Assembly: GCF_002154695.1 (NCBI RefSeq)
Contig: NZ_MTAV01000055.1
Span: 1-64,000, forward strand
Length of the DNA stretch: 64,000 nt
Reading direction: 5' to 3'
Origin: Nostoc sp. T09
GTDB taxonomy: Bacteria > Cyanobacteriota > Cyanobacteriia > Cyanobacteriales > Nostocaceae
Shown here: piece by piece, positions 8,037 to 18,159 of the stretch
Layout: each line of letters begins with the position of its first letter
How positions within the stretch are numbered: position 1 is the stretch's first letter
Made by a program: the position numbers and the translations under genes
The notes under the pieces: generated by a model
Told to the model about the DNA's origin: nothing
The model's database searches: none
The model's input: the letters and a program-made list of their open reading frames with translations, nothing else

Positions 8037-8254
8037 AAAAGTATTAAGTAGCTCTTTATTTATAAGATTACTACCTGATTCTTAAAATATACATAGGGAA
8101 GCCACTGCGTTGGAAGGTTCCCTGGGTTGTAAACGCGTAGCAGCTTTCCGCAGCGTAGCAAATGGCTTTGGGCATTGCCCACTCTACACTACAACCCAAT
8201 TTACGCGATCGCAAAACCCGCAGATTATGCAAGTCTCTTGGCGCTGCTTTGATT

Positions 8255-8590
8255 TCACACAAACTCGACACGTCCCACCATCTCTTCTGGTGTCATCACT
8301 TCATAAATCAAAACCAAAGTTTGAATGATTTCACCAATTGAACGAGTCCCTTTCCTACAGTAGGTAATACCAGGATGATCGAGTCTAGAACTTGCAATAA
8401 TCAAAAAATCTGCATCTTGAGTGAAGAGTATTCGCTGTGTTTCTTGAATAAACGCTAACTGAACTTCATCGCTTTGAGTCCGTAATTCCACATCATTGGT
8501 TGTTGTGACATCAATTCCATAACGGCACAAGCCAAGCGCGATCGCCGGATCGACATTTTCATCGAGATGAAAGCGAATTCGTTCACTCAT
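8255..8590 (-). CDS. DUF5615 PIN-like toxin
   Basis: A 111-residue PIN-like protein of the DUF5615 type. Conserved acidic residues are seen in FHLDENVDPAIA near the N-terminus and in LFTQDADFLIIA around residue 80, the positions that form the putative metal-dependent RNase site. It overlaps the upstream DUF433 gene by 8 bp, giving translational coupling. DUF433/DUF5615 pairs are recognised as predicted type II toxin-antitoxin modules, with the PIN-like protein as the RNase toxin. The reading frame is intact. Confidence 0.85.
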   Translation of the reverse strand: MSERIRFHLDENVDPAIALGLCRYGIDVTTTNDVELRTQSDEVQLAFIQETQRILFTQDADFLIIASSRLDHPGITYCRKGTRSIGEIIQTLVLIYEVMTPEEMVGRVEFV

Positions 8591-8894
8591 TCCGCAACTG
8601 TCTGAGTTTTTCTTGGAGACGCGAGGGATGATTTTGCTTCAGTACCTCAACTAACTCATCTTCTTCTGCTGTACGGCGATCAATCTCGTCTCGGTGATCA
8701 AAGTAATAAGCCATTGCTGCATAAACAGATGCCAGTGACAGGTCATACTTACCAGCAATCTCTACCAAAGAATATCCTAGCTTTAAATGCATCACCGCTA
8801 CATCTTCTACAGCAATGCGAGTACCGACAATGCAGGGCTTCCCACTCCGCACATCAGAAGCGATCGCGATATGCTCCCGACTGACTAATTGCAT
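8583..8894 (-). CDS. DUF433 antitoxin
   Basis: A 103-residue DUF433 protein. The signature GKPCIVGTRIAVEDVA is followed by a winged/helix-turn-helix-like YSLVEIAGKYDLSLASVYAA and the YYFDHRDEID segment typical of the family. A charged C-terminal tail probably contacts the toxin. It is the first gene of the pair, as is usual for antitoxins, and overlaps the DUF5615 gene by 8 bp. It likely binds its own promoter; no operator was identified. Confidence 0.87.
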   Translation of the reverse strand: MQLVSREHIAIASDVRSGKPCIVGTRIAVEDVAVMHLKLGYSLVEIAGKYDLSLASVYAAMAYYFDHRDEIDRRTAEEDELVEVLKQNHPSRLQEKLRQLRNE

Positions 8895-8993
8895 TGGTAA
8901 ATCTTCCAGGTCTGTTCAATAATTTCATAATATACAGTTGTCCTGGCTTTTACAAAACAAGCTGGGCGATCGCATCTTTCAGCCAGAGCTATT

Positions 8994-9563
8994 TTACTCA
9001 AAAGCAACGCCGCGATAAATTTCCGCCATTGGCAATTCAATCCCAACTGACTCTAGGGAAATAGATCGCTCTAAGCCGCTACAATCACTGAGTAACCAAC
9101 CTTGAGTTTGCTTGCTATAGCGCTCAACAAAAGGTTCATCTTGCTCGACTAATAAATATTCACTAAAACTAGGAATTGAGCGATATATGCGAAATTTATT
9201 TTGGCGATCGTAATCTGCGGTGGAAGGAGATAGGACTTCAACAATCACCAAGGGATTTAAGACTTCATCTAAACGCTCAGCATTCAGTTGCGGTTCACCA
9301 TCAAAAACCATCACGTCTGGATAGACTCCGCGTCGATATTCGGGAATCCATAGCCGCAAATCGCTGTTAATTGGCTCGAATTGAGTATCACGCAGCACAT
9401 AGGTAAAATAAGCCAAAATGTTCCTACCGATGCGGCTGTGTTTAAGCGTTCCTCCGGGCATTGGTACAATTTCTCCATCTCGATATTCGCTGCGTCCTTC
9501 TGCTTTTTCTTCGATGGCGCGGTATTCATCTAAAGTGTAGCGGCGCTTGATGGTAGAAATCAT
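8994..9563 (-). CDS. Uma2-family PD-(D/E)XK nuclease-like protein
   Basis: A 189-residue Uma2 protein. The family pattern is complete: an N-terminal YTLDEYRAIEEKAEGRSEYR, then MPGGTLKHSRI, then the nuclease core YPDVMVFDGEP and VIVEVLSPSTADYDR with NKFRIYRSI. The Asp of YPD, the Glu of VEVLS and the Lys of NKF are the likely metal-site residues. Uma2 proteins are greatly expanded in cyanobacteria, and their biological role is not established. Two further members are at 9792 and 15454. Confidence 0.9.
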   Translation of the reverse strand: MISTIKRRYTLDEYRAIEEKAEGRSEYRDGEIVPMPGGTLKHSRIGRNILAYFTYVLRDTQFEPINSDLRLWIPEYRRGVYPDVMVFDGEPQLNAERLDEVLNPLVIVEVLSPSTADYDRQNKFRIYRSIPSFSEYLLVEQDEPFVERYSKQTQGWLLSDCSGLERSISLESVGIELPMAEIYRGVAFE

Positions 9564-9791
9564 AAGTCGTCAGCGATCGCATTGCTGGTAGGACAACAAG
9601 ATTATAATTCCTATATTGTATGGCTGAGATGTGGTGCATTGTGCGTTGTGGCAAAACACCTTACTAGCTAATATTGCGATCGCATTTCTTCTGTAGAGTG
9701 TGTTGTTCAGACTCTCCTTTGCAAGAGTTGTACAAAAGAGGATATTCTTTTTCGCTATCTTAGAACAGTAAATCATTCACCGATCGCGCCG

Positions 9792-10373
9792 ATGGTTGCT
9801 TTACCCGATCCTATTTTGATGAGTGCAGAAGAATATCTGGTTTGGGAACCCACCCAAGAACAACGCTACGAGTATTGGGATGGCGAAGTTGTGGCGATGA
9901 GTGGCGGTACACGCAACCATAATCGGGTTTCTGCAAATTTCTTTAAGCTTCTAGATGATGCTTTAGGCGATCGCTCCTGTGAAGTATACATTGTAGATGT
10001 GAAGGTGCAGGTGGAACCTGGGCAAAAGTATTTTTATCCCGATGTGGTAGTGACTTGCGACGATCGCGAAAACGCTCCGCAATTAGTGCAATTTCCCTGC
10101 TTAATTGTCGAAGTGCTATCACCTTCAACGGAAGCCGCCGATCGAGGGAAAAAGTTTGCCAAATACCGCCAATCTCCAACCTTGCAAGAATATGTCTTAG
10201 TACAAGTAGCGCAACCGGGGGTAGAAGTGTTTCGGCGCAACGAACAGGGAAAATGGGTGCTGTCGGAGTATAGTTTGGAAGATAGATTGACACTTGAATC
10301 GGTAAATGTAGAAATAGCAATCGCTGATTTGTACCGACAAGTGCAGTTTGAACCTGAAGAAGCTGAAAGTTGA
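9792..10373 (+). CDS. Uma2-family PD-(D/E)XK nuclease-like protein
   Basis: A 193-residue Uma2 protein divergent from the gene at 8994-9563. It shows the opening EYLVWEPTQEQRYEYWDGEV, the MSGGTRNHNRV motif, the core YPDVVVTCDD and LIVEVLSPSTEAADRGKKF, and the closing EYVLVQVAQPGVEV. The catalytic-type residues (Asp in YPD, Glu in VEVLS, Lys in KKF) are all present, so it should be competent if the family is enzymatic. It is not a recent duplicate of its neighbour. Role unknown. Confidence 0.9.
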   Translation: MVALPDPILMSAEEYLVWEPTQEQRYEYWDGEVVAMSGGTRNHNRVSANFFKLLDDALGDRSCEVYIVDVKVQVEPGQKYFYPDVVVTCDDRENAPQLVQFPCLIVEVLSPSTEAADRGKKFAKYRQSPTLQEYVLVQVAQPGVEVFRRNEQGKWVLSEYSLEDRLTLESVNVEIAIADLYRQVQFEPEEAES

Positions 10374-10424
10374 ATAGATGAGCGATATAGGATGCGTTAG
10401 CGTAGCTCACCGTAGGTATCGCCC

Positions 10425-12815
10425 TCAATTGGAAATCTTTGCCACTTGCTTGGGTGCTTCTATTTCAGTAAATAGCTGCATTGCTATATTAAAATTAATT
10501 TGGCTTTCATCGGGCTTTGCCATTTGTTGATAAGTTAAACCCAATTGAAAATAAGCTTCAGCTAAATCACATTTAGCGCTTATTTTATCTAAAAGTTCAA
10601 TTGCTTCTGTATGATTAGCCAGAGCTAAATCAAATTCTACTTGTTGGCGATGAATTTCTGCTAAACCATTGAGAGTTTTTGCTTTCACTTGCGTATAGTG
10701 GCTTTCTTCCGCAATAGTCAAAGCTTGCTGAAATATTTGATTTGCCCGATCGCATTCTCCTAAATTGACGTAGGTTTGTCCCAAAATTTGCATAAAATAG
10801 ACAAATCTCCCAGTCTGTTCTACCAGTTTTTCGGTTGTCATATTTCGATAAGCTACGTCTGCTAAGGCATAAGAAGCATCACGCAAACCTAAATAAGAAT
10901 ATACTAAAGCTAAACACACAGAAGCTTTCTCTGCCCAGCGATGATGCTCGGTATTTTGAGCGAGGTAAATTACTTGTTGAAATAACTTTGCAGCCGCCTC
11001 TAGTTCCCACAAATCTATTTTGTACAGGCCAATACTTAATAAAGAATCTACCTCTAGCATACGCAGATAGTAAACTGTATGTTTATTTTCTGGCTGAGGT
11101 ACAAGTGATTTGAGTGCTTGAGTTGCTAATGTAATAGTTTTTTCTTGGCAGGCGATCGCTTGATTAATTTTGCCTGTTATCCAGTATAAATCGCCCAATA
11201 TATTGTAAAGTTCGCTGAGATTCTGGTCATCATCAAGATTGTTGACAACTTGATTAATAGCAGCAAGTACAGGTTGAATTAAACCCATACGATATAGCGT
11301 ACTACCAAGAGGTAAAAACTGCTGCCATTGATTATTTCGGCTTTTGAGAATGACTTTGCCTGCTAACTCAAATTGATTAATTTCTATATAGTGATAATAT
11401 GCTTCCAGAGCTTGCAAAGCATCTTTAAAAGTTTCGATTTGTTGAACGCTAGCTGTCCAAAATTCTGCGGCTTTATAGTTAGTCAATTCCCATTCATCGC
11501 TAGGGCGTAAACGCGCGATCGCTTCTGCACGAATCACCGGATGCAGCCAATATTCACCGTTATGGCACTCTACCAAAGACCGATTTCTCAGAGAGGCGAT
11601 GATTTGCCGATGTTGATTGGGTGGCACATCCCACAGTAAGCAAAACAATCCTTGTGATGGGATAGTAGATATATCTTGGTAACGATAACATCCTAAACGG
11701 CAAAGCAGGCGATAAGCTTGGGGGTCGAGGGTTTGCAAACGATTAATTTGACTAACTGCTAAATTTTTTAAGTCGGTTGCTGCTAGCGGATCGGCATGAT
11801 TTTCTTGCCAATAAAGTGCCATATCACCGTCAAAATCTTCCTGAATCGAACCGCAGAGAATTCCCATTGCTTTGGCATTTCCAGCATAGGTGCGATGCAT
11901 CATTTGCAGAGTTGAGGAGTTGATGGTTAACCCACGATGGCTAAAAAACTCTTCCCATACGCTTTGATCCAAACCAGGAAGCCGATAGTGATTGACATTC
12001 AGCCCAGGTTCACAAAGGCGATCGCGACTGGTAATTAAAGTCACAGACTGCACCCTTGCATCAGCCAAAACCCGCAATAGTTCTACATAGTTACGGTGTT
12101 CAGCAATCAACCGTCCTTGTTGATCTAATGCTGGTTCGAGATTGTCAATTAACACCCCAATCCGCCGATTGTGGAGTTGGCGCTTGAGGCGTCCCAAAGT
12201 TACGCCAAATTCTACCCCTGGTTCTTCATGAAAGTCTTGTTTCAGCCATTCCTCTACCACCCGTTCCGCCGGAGTGATATTCTGCGTTTCCTTCGCCATC
12301 AGCAATTCTAAAACCAAGTCAAAACCTTGGTGGAGATATTGCTGCGCCAGAGTAGTTTTGCCTAAACCGCCCTCACCTTGGATGACAATTACCTTCGACC
12401 CTTGATTTACCAAAGTATTCAGGTGAGCGATCGCATCTTGTCGTCCAATAAAATTGGTATCCTCTGGTGTTGGGGTAGGTGGCTGAGGCGATTGCGCTGC
12501 GCGCACTGCCGGAGGCAATCGCGTATAATCAATCAAACTGGATATCGTCGTACTTTTTCTCAGAACACGCTCCAAAGTAGCACGACAATTACTTTTGGTA
12601 ATCTTCTCCCGCAATACTTTAGAAAGCAAGCGCCATAACTGCGAGCCAGCATCCTTAGCGTGTCCTTCCGTACAACCGTAAGAATGCGCGATATCCAAGT
12701 ACTTTCTACCCAACCAAACCTGCTGAAGAATAACTTTTTGCAAATCGCTCAACCGTTCCCCGGTCTGAGCAGGAATAATGGTGTCTAACCATGCTAATGC
12801 TGCTTCAGCGTCCAT
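10425..12815 (-). CDS. STAND NTPase (NB-ARC-like) with TPR domain
   Basis: A 796-residue signalling ATPase. Residues 1 to about 90 form the helix-turn-helix domain often found at the N-terminus of cyanobacterial vWA-MoxR-associated (VMAP) and NB-ARC proteins (LSDLQKVILQQVWLGRKYLD). The NTPase follows, with Walker A GEGGLGKTT, Walker B RIGVLIDNLEP and a TSRDR sensor segment. The C-terminal half is helical TPR-like repeats (for example LNGLAEIHRQQVEFDLALAN). Proteins of this plan are switch-like sensors in conflict or apoptosis-like pathways that oligomerise on ligand binding. No enzymatic effector is fused, and no adjacent partner is obvious. The gene is convergent with the Uma2 gene at 9792. 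Confidence 0.87.
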   Translation of the reverse strand: MDAEAALAWLDTIIPAQTGERLSDLQKVILQQVWLGRKYLDIAHSYGCTEGHAKDAGSQLWRLLSKVLREKITKSNCRATLERVLRKSTTISSLIDYTRLPPAVRAAQSPQPPTPTPEDTNFIGRQDAIAHLNTLVNQGSKVIVIQGEGGLGKTTLAQQYLHQGFDLVLELLMAKETQNITPAERVVEEWLKQDFHEEPGVEFGVTLGRLKRQLHNRRIGVLIDNLEPALDQQGRLIAEHRNYVELLRVLADARVQSVTLITSRDRLCEPGLNVNHYRLPGLDQSVWEEFFSHRGLTINSSTLQMMHRTYAGNAKAMGILCGSIQEDFDGDMALYWQENHADPLAATDLKNLAVSQINRLQTLDPQAYRLLCRLGCYRYQDISTIPSQGLFCLLWDVPPNQHRQIIASLRNRSLVECHNGEYWLHPVIRAEAIARLRPSDEWELTNYKAAEFWTASVQQIETFKDALQALEAYYHYIEINQFELAGKVILKSRNNQWQQFLPLGSTLYRMGLIQPVLAAINQVVNNLDDDQNLSELYNILGDLYWITGKINQAIACQEKTITLATQALKSLVPQPENKHTVYYLRMLEVDSLLSIGLYKIDLWELEAAAKLFQQVIYLAQNTEHHRWAEKASVCLALVYSYLGLRDASYALADVAYRNMTTEKLVEQTGRFVYFMQILGQTYVNLGECDRANQIFQQALTIAEESHYTQVKAKTLNGLAEIHRQQVEFDLALANHTEAIELLDKISAKCDLAEAYFQLGLTYQQMAKPDESQINFNIAMQLFTEIEAPKQVAKISN

Positions 12816-12999
12816 TGTGTAACGACTAGGGTAGTTCAGACTTTAGAGACAACTATAAATTACTCTACAGTTATGCTTCTGCAATTTTCGGATAAGATTC
12901 TGTAAATCCGACTTTTTTCCCGACTTTTTCCAGAAAGGCACAGGGCAAATAATTTTAGCTGACTCTTGACCATAGGTAATGCCTAAGCCCGGAAGTCAG

Positions 13000-15093
13000 C
13001 TAGTGAGCATCAGGATTAATATTATTTTGCAGCAAATATGGTAATTCAATAATGACTTGTGTTTCCCTATATAATTGCGAAACAACTTTAATATTGCCTT
13101 GATGCTTTTGGATAATCTGATAGGACACAGTTAATCCTAAACCTATACCCTTGCCAACAGCTTTAGTAGTAAAAAATGGATCGAATATTTGGGTAAGATT
13201 TTTAAGTTCGATACCTATGCCATTGTCAATAATGGTGATATTTACGCTATTTTGATTATTTTTAGTTTGAATAATAATTTTTTTATCAATCTGCTCTTGA
13301 GCTAATTCAATGGCATCTATTGCATTGACTAGAATATGCATGAATACTTGATTAAGTTGCCGAGAGTAACACTCAATTAAAGGTAAATCGTCATATTCTT
13401 TAATTACCTGAATAACTGGATAATCATGATCAGGATTGAGTCGATGCTGTAGTAGCAATAAAGTACTATCAATTCCTTCATGGATGTTCACTTTTTTTAT
13501 CTCGGCTTCATCATGTCGAGAAAAATTTCTCAAAGAAGAAATAATATCTTTAATCCGATTAGCACCTGTGTCCATAGAAGCGAGAATTCGAGGTAAATCT
13601 TTACTTAAGTACTCAAGTTCTATTTCTTGTGCATAGAGTTGGATTTCTTGATCTGAATAGCGTTGCTGATAGCGATATATGAGATTGAATAAATCTTGAA
13701 TATAGTTATTGATGTAGGTGAGATTAGCGTAGATAAAATTAATTGGATTATTAATTTCGTGGGCGATACCAGCAACTAAATTACCTAGGGAAGACATTTT
13801 TTCTGTTTGAATTAACTGCGATTCAGCCATTTTTAAATTGTGTAGCGCTGTACGCAATTGTTCAGTTTTAATCTCTAGTTCCTGATTCTTGTGTAAAAGC
13901 TCTACTGTTCGTTCTTGCACTCGTTCTTCTAATGTGTGATGAGCTACTTCTAATTCTTGAGTGCGTTCAGCTACCCTTTGCTCTAGATTGTTGATTAAAG
14001 TTGTGAGAGAGTGAGCCATTTCATGGTAAGCATTAGCTAACTGCCCAATTTCACCACCATGTTGAACACTAGGAATCGGACTACTCAAATCGCCTGCTGC
14101 TAAAGTTTTACTACGCTTTGCAAGTTGAACAATTGGGTGACTAATTTGTTTCGCGAGCAAATGAGCAATGAATACTGACAATAGTACGACTAAACTTAAT
14201 ACAAGCACAATTAAACGAGTAAGAGTGAGCTTAGCCTCCTGAAAATATTTAGCTACAATTTGGAGCTTGACAATAGCAATAGGCTGATGCCCAGAATATA
14301 TAGGAGCATAAATTGTATTTAATCCTAGCTCTGGCTGAATATGATAAAATGAACGTTTTTGGGATATAGTGGGTAAAATTTGAGAATAAAAATAAGCTTT
14401 TTCCCACCTGTCTGGTTTCCCATCAGTATTACTAGAGACAAAAACTTCTCCATCTAAAGAAATGATTTCTAATCTTGTCGTTGGCTGCGAATAATTTAAA
14501 AATTGTCGCAACCATACTTTATCTAATAATTGCCCTAAAATTAATGTGCCTGATGATTTCCCAGTTCCATCACTACGAGAAATCGGTGAGCCTGCTAATA
14601 AGATGAGTCCTTGTGCTCCTGTATTAATCAACTCCTGAGATAATTTACTTCTCTTAGTTAAATCTTGAATTTTTGACTTTACTACTGGAAGAGTTAGGAT
14701 ATTACTTCCTGCTTCACCAATAATCTTTTCATTTGGGGATTGGATTACCTTGACTATATCAAGATCAGTAGTGAATAATAGTTGCTCAGACACTTCTTTT
14801 TTTATCCACGCACGATTCGGATGTTGAACTGCATTGTATAAATCAGTCCAGTTAGCATAACTAGAAATTAAATTTCGTAATCCCTTTTCTGTAGCAGCGG
14901 TGTAACCGCGAAATGCTAACACTTGATCGTCAAGTCGAGTTTTTTCTAATTCAATGAGTGGTTTCTCTAATAATTGCCACACAACACTGCTAAAACCTAA
15001 TACTGGTAATAAAGATGCTCCAAAGGTAAAAACTAAAATTTTGGGTTGAAGGCTTTGCAAAAATTTTAGTCTTCTAAGGGTTATCATCCGCAC
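13000..15093 (-). CDS. CHASE4-HAMP sensor histidine kinase
   Basis: A 697-residue membrane sensor kinase. It begins with a transmembrane helix near residues 18-40, then an extracytoplasmic CHASE4 domain ([20 protein letters not shown]), a second membrane helix near 285-312 and a HAMP linker. A coiled coil follows ([19 protein letters not shown]). The kinase core has the H-box [10 protein letters not shown] with phosphoacceptor His445, an N-box [12 protein letters not shown]1 IDNGIGIE and G2 GKGIGLGL. The order and H-box type match CHASE4-bearing hybrid or orphan kinases common in cyanobacteria. No response regulator is adjacent, so it is an orphan. The start may be the GTG at 15093 or the ATG six bases downstream. 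Confidence 0.92.
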   Translation of the reverse strand: MRMITLRRLKFLQSLQPKILVFTFGASLLPVLGFSSVVWQLLEKPLIELEKTRLDDQVLAFRGYTAATEKGLRNLISSYANWTDLYNAVQHPNRAWIKKEVSEQLLFTTDLDIVKVIQSPNEKIIGEAGSNILTLPVVKSKIQDLTKRSKLSQELINTGAQGLILLAGSPISRSDGTGKSSGTLILGQLLDKVWLRQFLNYSQPTTRLEIISLDGEVFVSSNTDGKPDRWEKAYFYSQILPTISQKRSFYHIQPELGLNTIYAPIYSGHQPIAIVKLQIVAKYFQEAKLTLTRLIVLVLSLVVLLSVFIAHLLAKQISHPIVQLAKRSKTLAAGDLSSPIPSVQHGGEIGQLANAYHEMAHSLTTLINNLEQRVAERTQELEVAHHTLEERVQERTVELLHKNQELEIKTEQLRTALHNLKMAESQLIQTEKMSSLGNLVAGIAHEINNPINFIYANLTYINNYIQDLFNLIYRYQQRYSDQEIQLYAQEIELEYLSKDLPRILASMDTGANRIKDIISSLRNFSRHDEAEIKKVNIHEGIDSTLLLLQHRLNPDHDYPVIQVIKEYDDLPLIECYSRQLNQVFMHILVNAIDAIELAQEQIDKKIIIQTKNNQNSVNITIIDNGIGIELKNLTQIFDPFFTTKAVGKGIGLGLTVSYQIIQKHQGNIKVVSQLYRETQVIIELPYLLQNNINPDAH

Positions 15094-15453
15094 GTGCCTT
15101 TGACGAATTATCGTGGATTATTAAGAGGTTTGATGTAAGCAAAGCAGAGTCTTAAATCTATTATTCCCAAAATTGCTTGCTAATACAGTTTTGTCCATAG
15201 TCGCGAACAGTGCGAAAAGCCTTAAGGCGTAATGTTAACGTGAGCTAGCTTCAAATTTATCAACAAAAAATATATATCTAGTAGTAGGGTGTGTTGTCGC
15301 GCAGCGCAACGCACCTGCAACAATTCTATTAAAATCATCCTGCATTTATGCAACTTCCAATTGTTATATAGAAATCCTATTTAATTTTGAAAAAATTCAG
15401 TACACCCCTGCCTTTCTTGATAAAATAAGGTAACGTCAGCACCATCATTACTT
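15094..15453. other. 360-bp divergent intergenic region
   Basis: The spacer lies between the divergent histidine kinase and a Uma2 gene. It is AT-rich, with no plausible gene. The recognisable content is one copy of a dispersed palindromic repeat at 15284-15333. Promoters for both flanking genes must lie here, but no clear motif could be assigned. Confidence 0.6.
15284..15333 (+). repeat. dispersed palindromic repeat (GTAGGGTGTGTT type), copy 1
   Basis: This reads GTAGGGTGTGTTGTCGC, then GCAGCGCAACGCACC, then a tail CAACAATTCTATTAAA. The GGTGTGTT..GC and GC..AACGCACC parts form an imperfect stem. A clearly related copy with the same tail is at 25491-25541. Such hairpin repeats are scattered in cyanobacterial genomes. 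Confidence 0.65.
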
Positions 15454-16137
15454 ATGGTGAAATCAGACCACCGTCAATCTTTGCCTAGCAGTGCTGAACT
15501 TCCTTGTTCAGACGATACGCCTGTGGATAATGAAGACCAGAACTTTATTCCGAACCTGCTTTTATTCTTACTGGAATATATTTGGGCTAACCGCAATGAC
15601 TGGTTTTTCGGCGTTGACATGGGCGTTTACCATACCACAGGGGTTAGTCCACTTGTGCCGATTGTCCCAGACGGATTTTTGAGCTTGGGTGTAGAACGTC
15701 GCAAAGCAGGTAAATCTCGTCTAAGCTATGTTGTTTGGGAAGAAAACGAAATTGTACCCATTCTAGCCTTGGAAATTGTCTCCTTAACTCCGGGTGAAGA
15801 ATACGACAAGAAATTAGACACTTATGCCAAGTTAGGGGTACTGTACTACATTATTTATAATCCAGAGTATTGGCAACGCGATCATCACCAACCTTTTGAA
15901 GTCTATCGCTTAGTAGATGGTAGTTATCAACAGCAAATTGGCGAACCCTTTTGGATGCCAGAAATTGGTTTGGGAATTGGTAGAGGACAATACATATCTG
16001 GTAATATCCAGCGTCAGGTTTTGTATTGGTATGACCAACAAGGAAAGCGCTATCAAACTCCAGAAGAACAGCTTGAATTAGCACAAAAACAACTTGAGCG
16101 ATACCGTCAGCAATTTGGAGATCTGCAAGAGGGTTAA
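15454..16137 (+). CDS. Uma2-family protein with coiled-coil C-terminus
   Basis: A 227-residue Uma2 relative of a different subtype from the two at 9-10 kb. After an acidic N-terminus (about 35 residues), the nuclease-like core appears as GVDMGVYHTTG, IVPDGFLSLGVERRK and ILALEIVSLTPGEEYDKKL. The Asp of VPDG, the Glu of LEIVS and the Lys of DKKL fit the PD-(D/E)XK site. The C-terminus is a Gln- and Leu-rich helix (EEQLELAQKQLERYRQQF), common in this subfamily. Biological role unknown. Confidence 0.85.
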   Translation: MVKSDHRQSLPSSAELPCSDDTPVDNEDQNFIPNLLLFLLEYIWANRNDWFFGVDMGVYHTTGVSPLVPIVPDGFLSLGVERRKAGKSRLSYVVWEENEIVPILALEIVSLTPGEEYDKKLDTYAKLGVLYYIIYNPEYWQRDHHQPFEVYRLVDGSYQQQIGEPFWMPEIGLGIGRGQYISGNIQRQVLYWYDQQGKRYQTPEEQLELAQKQLERYRQQFGDLQEG

Positions 16138-16180
16138 ATAATTACAAAATGATTTTCATAGCTTAAGAAAACTTACAATA

Positions 16181-16870
16181 ATGGATACTAATAATTGGTT
16201 ACTGGATACTTTAATATACTATCGTCAAATAGAGTTTTTTACTCGATATCAAGATTTTTCAAATAAGGAATTAGTAGATGAAGTTAAAAAACTAGCCAAG
16301 AAACTTTATTCAAATACTTACGAGCGTTTTTTTGACGAACAAAACGATTGGTATGTTTTAAATTTAGATAGACAAAGAGTGTTTGATATAGATTTCGGTT
16401 CAATTCATGATGATTGCGCAATAGAGGGTATAAATCAGAGTATACGGCAACTAGTAAACGTGGCAGAGATATCTAGAGGATTTTTTACACCTAATAAAGT
16501 TACAAGCTACTATATTAATGAATGTCACGGAAAAATTTACTCAGAAAAAGATTTACTCAATTATTTTGATAGTTTACCTCCAGATGAAAATATATATCAT
16601 TTTTACAAAAATATAGTAGATTTTGAAATAGATGGTTCTAGACATTTGATTGTTGGGAGTTACGATCCATCATTAACGGCATTTCAAATAAATAAAATAA
16701 TTATTAACACAGGTTATCAATTTTATTTAGGTGAATTTGGCGATCCTACACCGATGCTTTTACTCAATCAAGAAGAAGCACAAAAGTTGGAGCAAGAAAG
16801 AGGCTTGAGAGCTAATGTAATTAGACGTGTCGGAGACACATCTTGGTTAAATTTACCCAGTAATCTTTAG
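16181..16870 (+). CDS. hypothetical protein (229 aa)
   Basis: Not recognised. It is a soluble acidic protein rich in aromatic residues with alternating helices and strands. Visible features are a tyrosine/phenylalanine-rich N-terminal helix (LLDTLIYYRQIEFFTRYQDF), a Cys- and Asp-containing middle (FGSIHDDCAIEGINQSI), and a C-terminal strand pair followed by the helix LLNQEEAQKLEQER. No signal peptide or membrane segment. It starts 44 bp after the Uma2 gene on the same strand and may be co-transcribed. It is more AT-rich than its neighbours, which may indicate transfer. Confidence 0.6.
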   Translation: MDTNNWLLDTLIYYRQIEFFTRYQDFSNKELVDEVKKLAKKLYSNTYERFFDEQNDWYVLNLDRQRVFDIDFGSIHDDCAIEGINQSIRQLVNVAEISRGFFTPNKVTSYYINECHGKIYSEKDLLNYFDSLPPDENIYHFYKNIVDFEIDGSRHLIVGSYDPSLTAFQINKIIINTGYQFYLGEFGDPTPMLLLNQEEAQKLEQERGLRANVIRRVGDTSWLNLPSNL

Positions 16871-17075
16871 CTAATTTTAGCTATTAGCCTGTAGATACAT
16901 TTAAGAGCAGATTGCCACAAGGTAGTTTAGTTCTAAAATCAATTAGCCGCTATCCGACTTTTTCTCCGACTATTGCAACTCCATCACATAAAACTGCCGA
17001 CTTCAGCCGACTGACAAAAGAAAGTGCGATCGCTTAGGCTATTGAGCATAGAGATAAAAAACAAAGTATAAAAAT

Positions 17076-18029
17076 ATGCTTAATACTCTCAGCCCGCTTG
17101 CAGAAGATTTGGTAGGTCAAAGCTATACTTCTCCTGGCTACTTACAAACACAGCGCCGGATTCGTTCTCTCATAGATAGATATCTTGCAGTTGAAAAACT
17201 ACGCGATCGCTTGGAGGATTTACCTATACAGTTTGCCAATCCCCAACCGCGTCCCTGGAAATCTATTGATTGGCAAGCGATTAACTCCAATCAAATTATC
17301 GGCATAGATCCAGAAGTATTTCTATCAATCTTGATAGGTGCAATGGATACAGAAGCCCCGATTCGCGGCTATACCCAAACAAGTAGAAAGTATTTGGCAA
17401 AATTGCATCCTGAGATGGCGCGGTTTGTTGGTGGAAGTGTCGGTGAAGATGGGGAACTACTAGAACCTGGCTTATGGGAAAAAGAAGAACGTCAACATAC
17501 ACCTGCATTAATTAAGGTTTACACCCAACTCACAGGGGAAAAAATTACCCCCAAACTTCGCACAGTTCGCGGCTACCTCCCCACAGATGACCCTTACGAA
17601 GACCTGTATCGCCACGGCTTACACCGCGTAGCCACAGAATACGGTGCAACCTGTCTTTATCTTTGGCTGATGGCTTACACCACAGGCCCGCTTCAGGATG
17701 TTCTTGAGGAATTAGCACAAGACGAAATCAACCACATGACCAAATTCTGGGGCTTTGGCGTCTGGGCTTTCCCCGATACTGGACTGATGCGCATTGGACG
17801 CACCTTAATCAAAACACGCTCTCAAAACTATCAGCGCAACAACCTCATGCGTACCCTACGTCGCATGATGGGTACACTAAACTGGAACGCTTGGTCTTTG
17901 AGCAATAAAGGCACTCTCCTCTTCACCTTCAGCTACACAATGCTTCGTTTGTGGAGTTGGAACAATAGCCTGTCACCAAAGTATTTACAAGATTTATTTG
18001 GAATTACTTCTGTTGCGCCAAAGAATTAA
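17076..18029 (+). CDS. acyl-ACP-desaturase-like diiron protein
   Basis: A 317-residue ferritin-superfamily protein. The carboxylate and histidine ligands expected for a desaturase-type diiron site can be followed: Glu93 (MDTEAPIRGY), Glu138-x2-His141 (KEERQH), Glu188 (VATEYGA) and Glu217-x2-His220 (QDEINH). Their order and spacing resemble soluble stearoyl-ACP desaturase. Family enzymes use O2 and ferredoxin electrons to desaturate or hydroxylate acyl or related substrates. There is no signal peptide; the C-terminal hydrophobic part (GTLLFTFSYTMLRLW) may touch membranes. It lies 130 bp upstream of a prenyltransferase gene on the same strand. The substrate is unknown. It is the first of three diiron proteins within 13 kb. 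Confidence 0.75.
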   Translation: MLNTLSPLAEDLVGQSYTSPGYLQTQRRIRSLIDRYLAVEKLRDRLEDLPIQFANPQPRPWKSIDWQAINSNQIIGIDPEVFLSILIGAMDTEAPIRGYTQTSRKYLAKLHPEMARFVGGSVGEDGELLEPGLWEKEERQHTPALIKVYTQLTGEKITPKLRTVRGYLPTDDPYEDLYRHGLHRVATEYGATCLYLWLMAYTTGPLQDVLEELAQDEINHMTKFWGFGVWAFPDTGLMRIGRTLIKTRSQNYQRNNLMRTLRRMMGTLNWNAWSLSNKGTLLFTFSYTMLRLWSWNNSLSPKYLQDLFGITSVAPKN

Positions 18030-18159
18030 TTTAACGAACCGCAAAGTACGCAAAGTACACAAAGGAAGAAAAGAAAACAAGTGATTTTACAACTTTTCGC
18101 ACTCTCTCTGCGTCTCTGCGCCTCTGCGTGAGCTTTTCATACATTCATCTTAAAAATTC

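Noticed and set aside
8071-8328. Overlapping short frames on both strands between GNAT and DUF5615
   Set aside because: The region is built from common short cyanobacterial repeats (GTAAACGCGTAGCAGC and GGGCATTGCCCAC).
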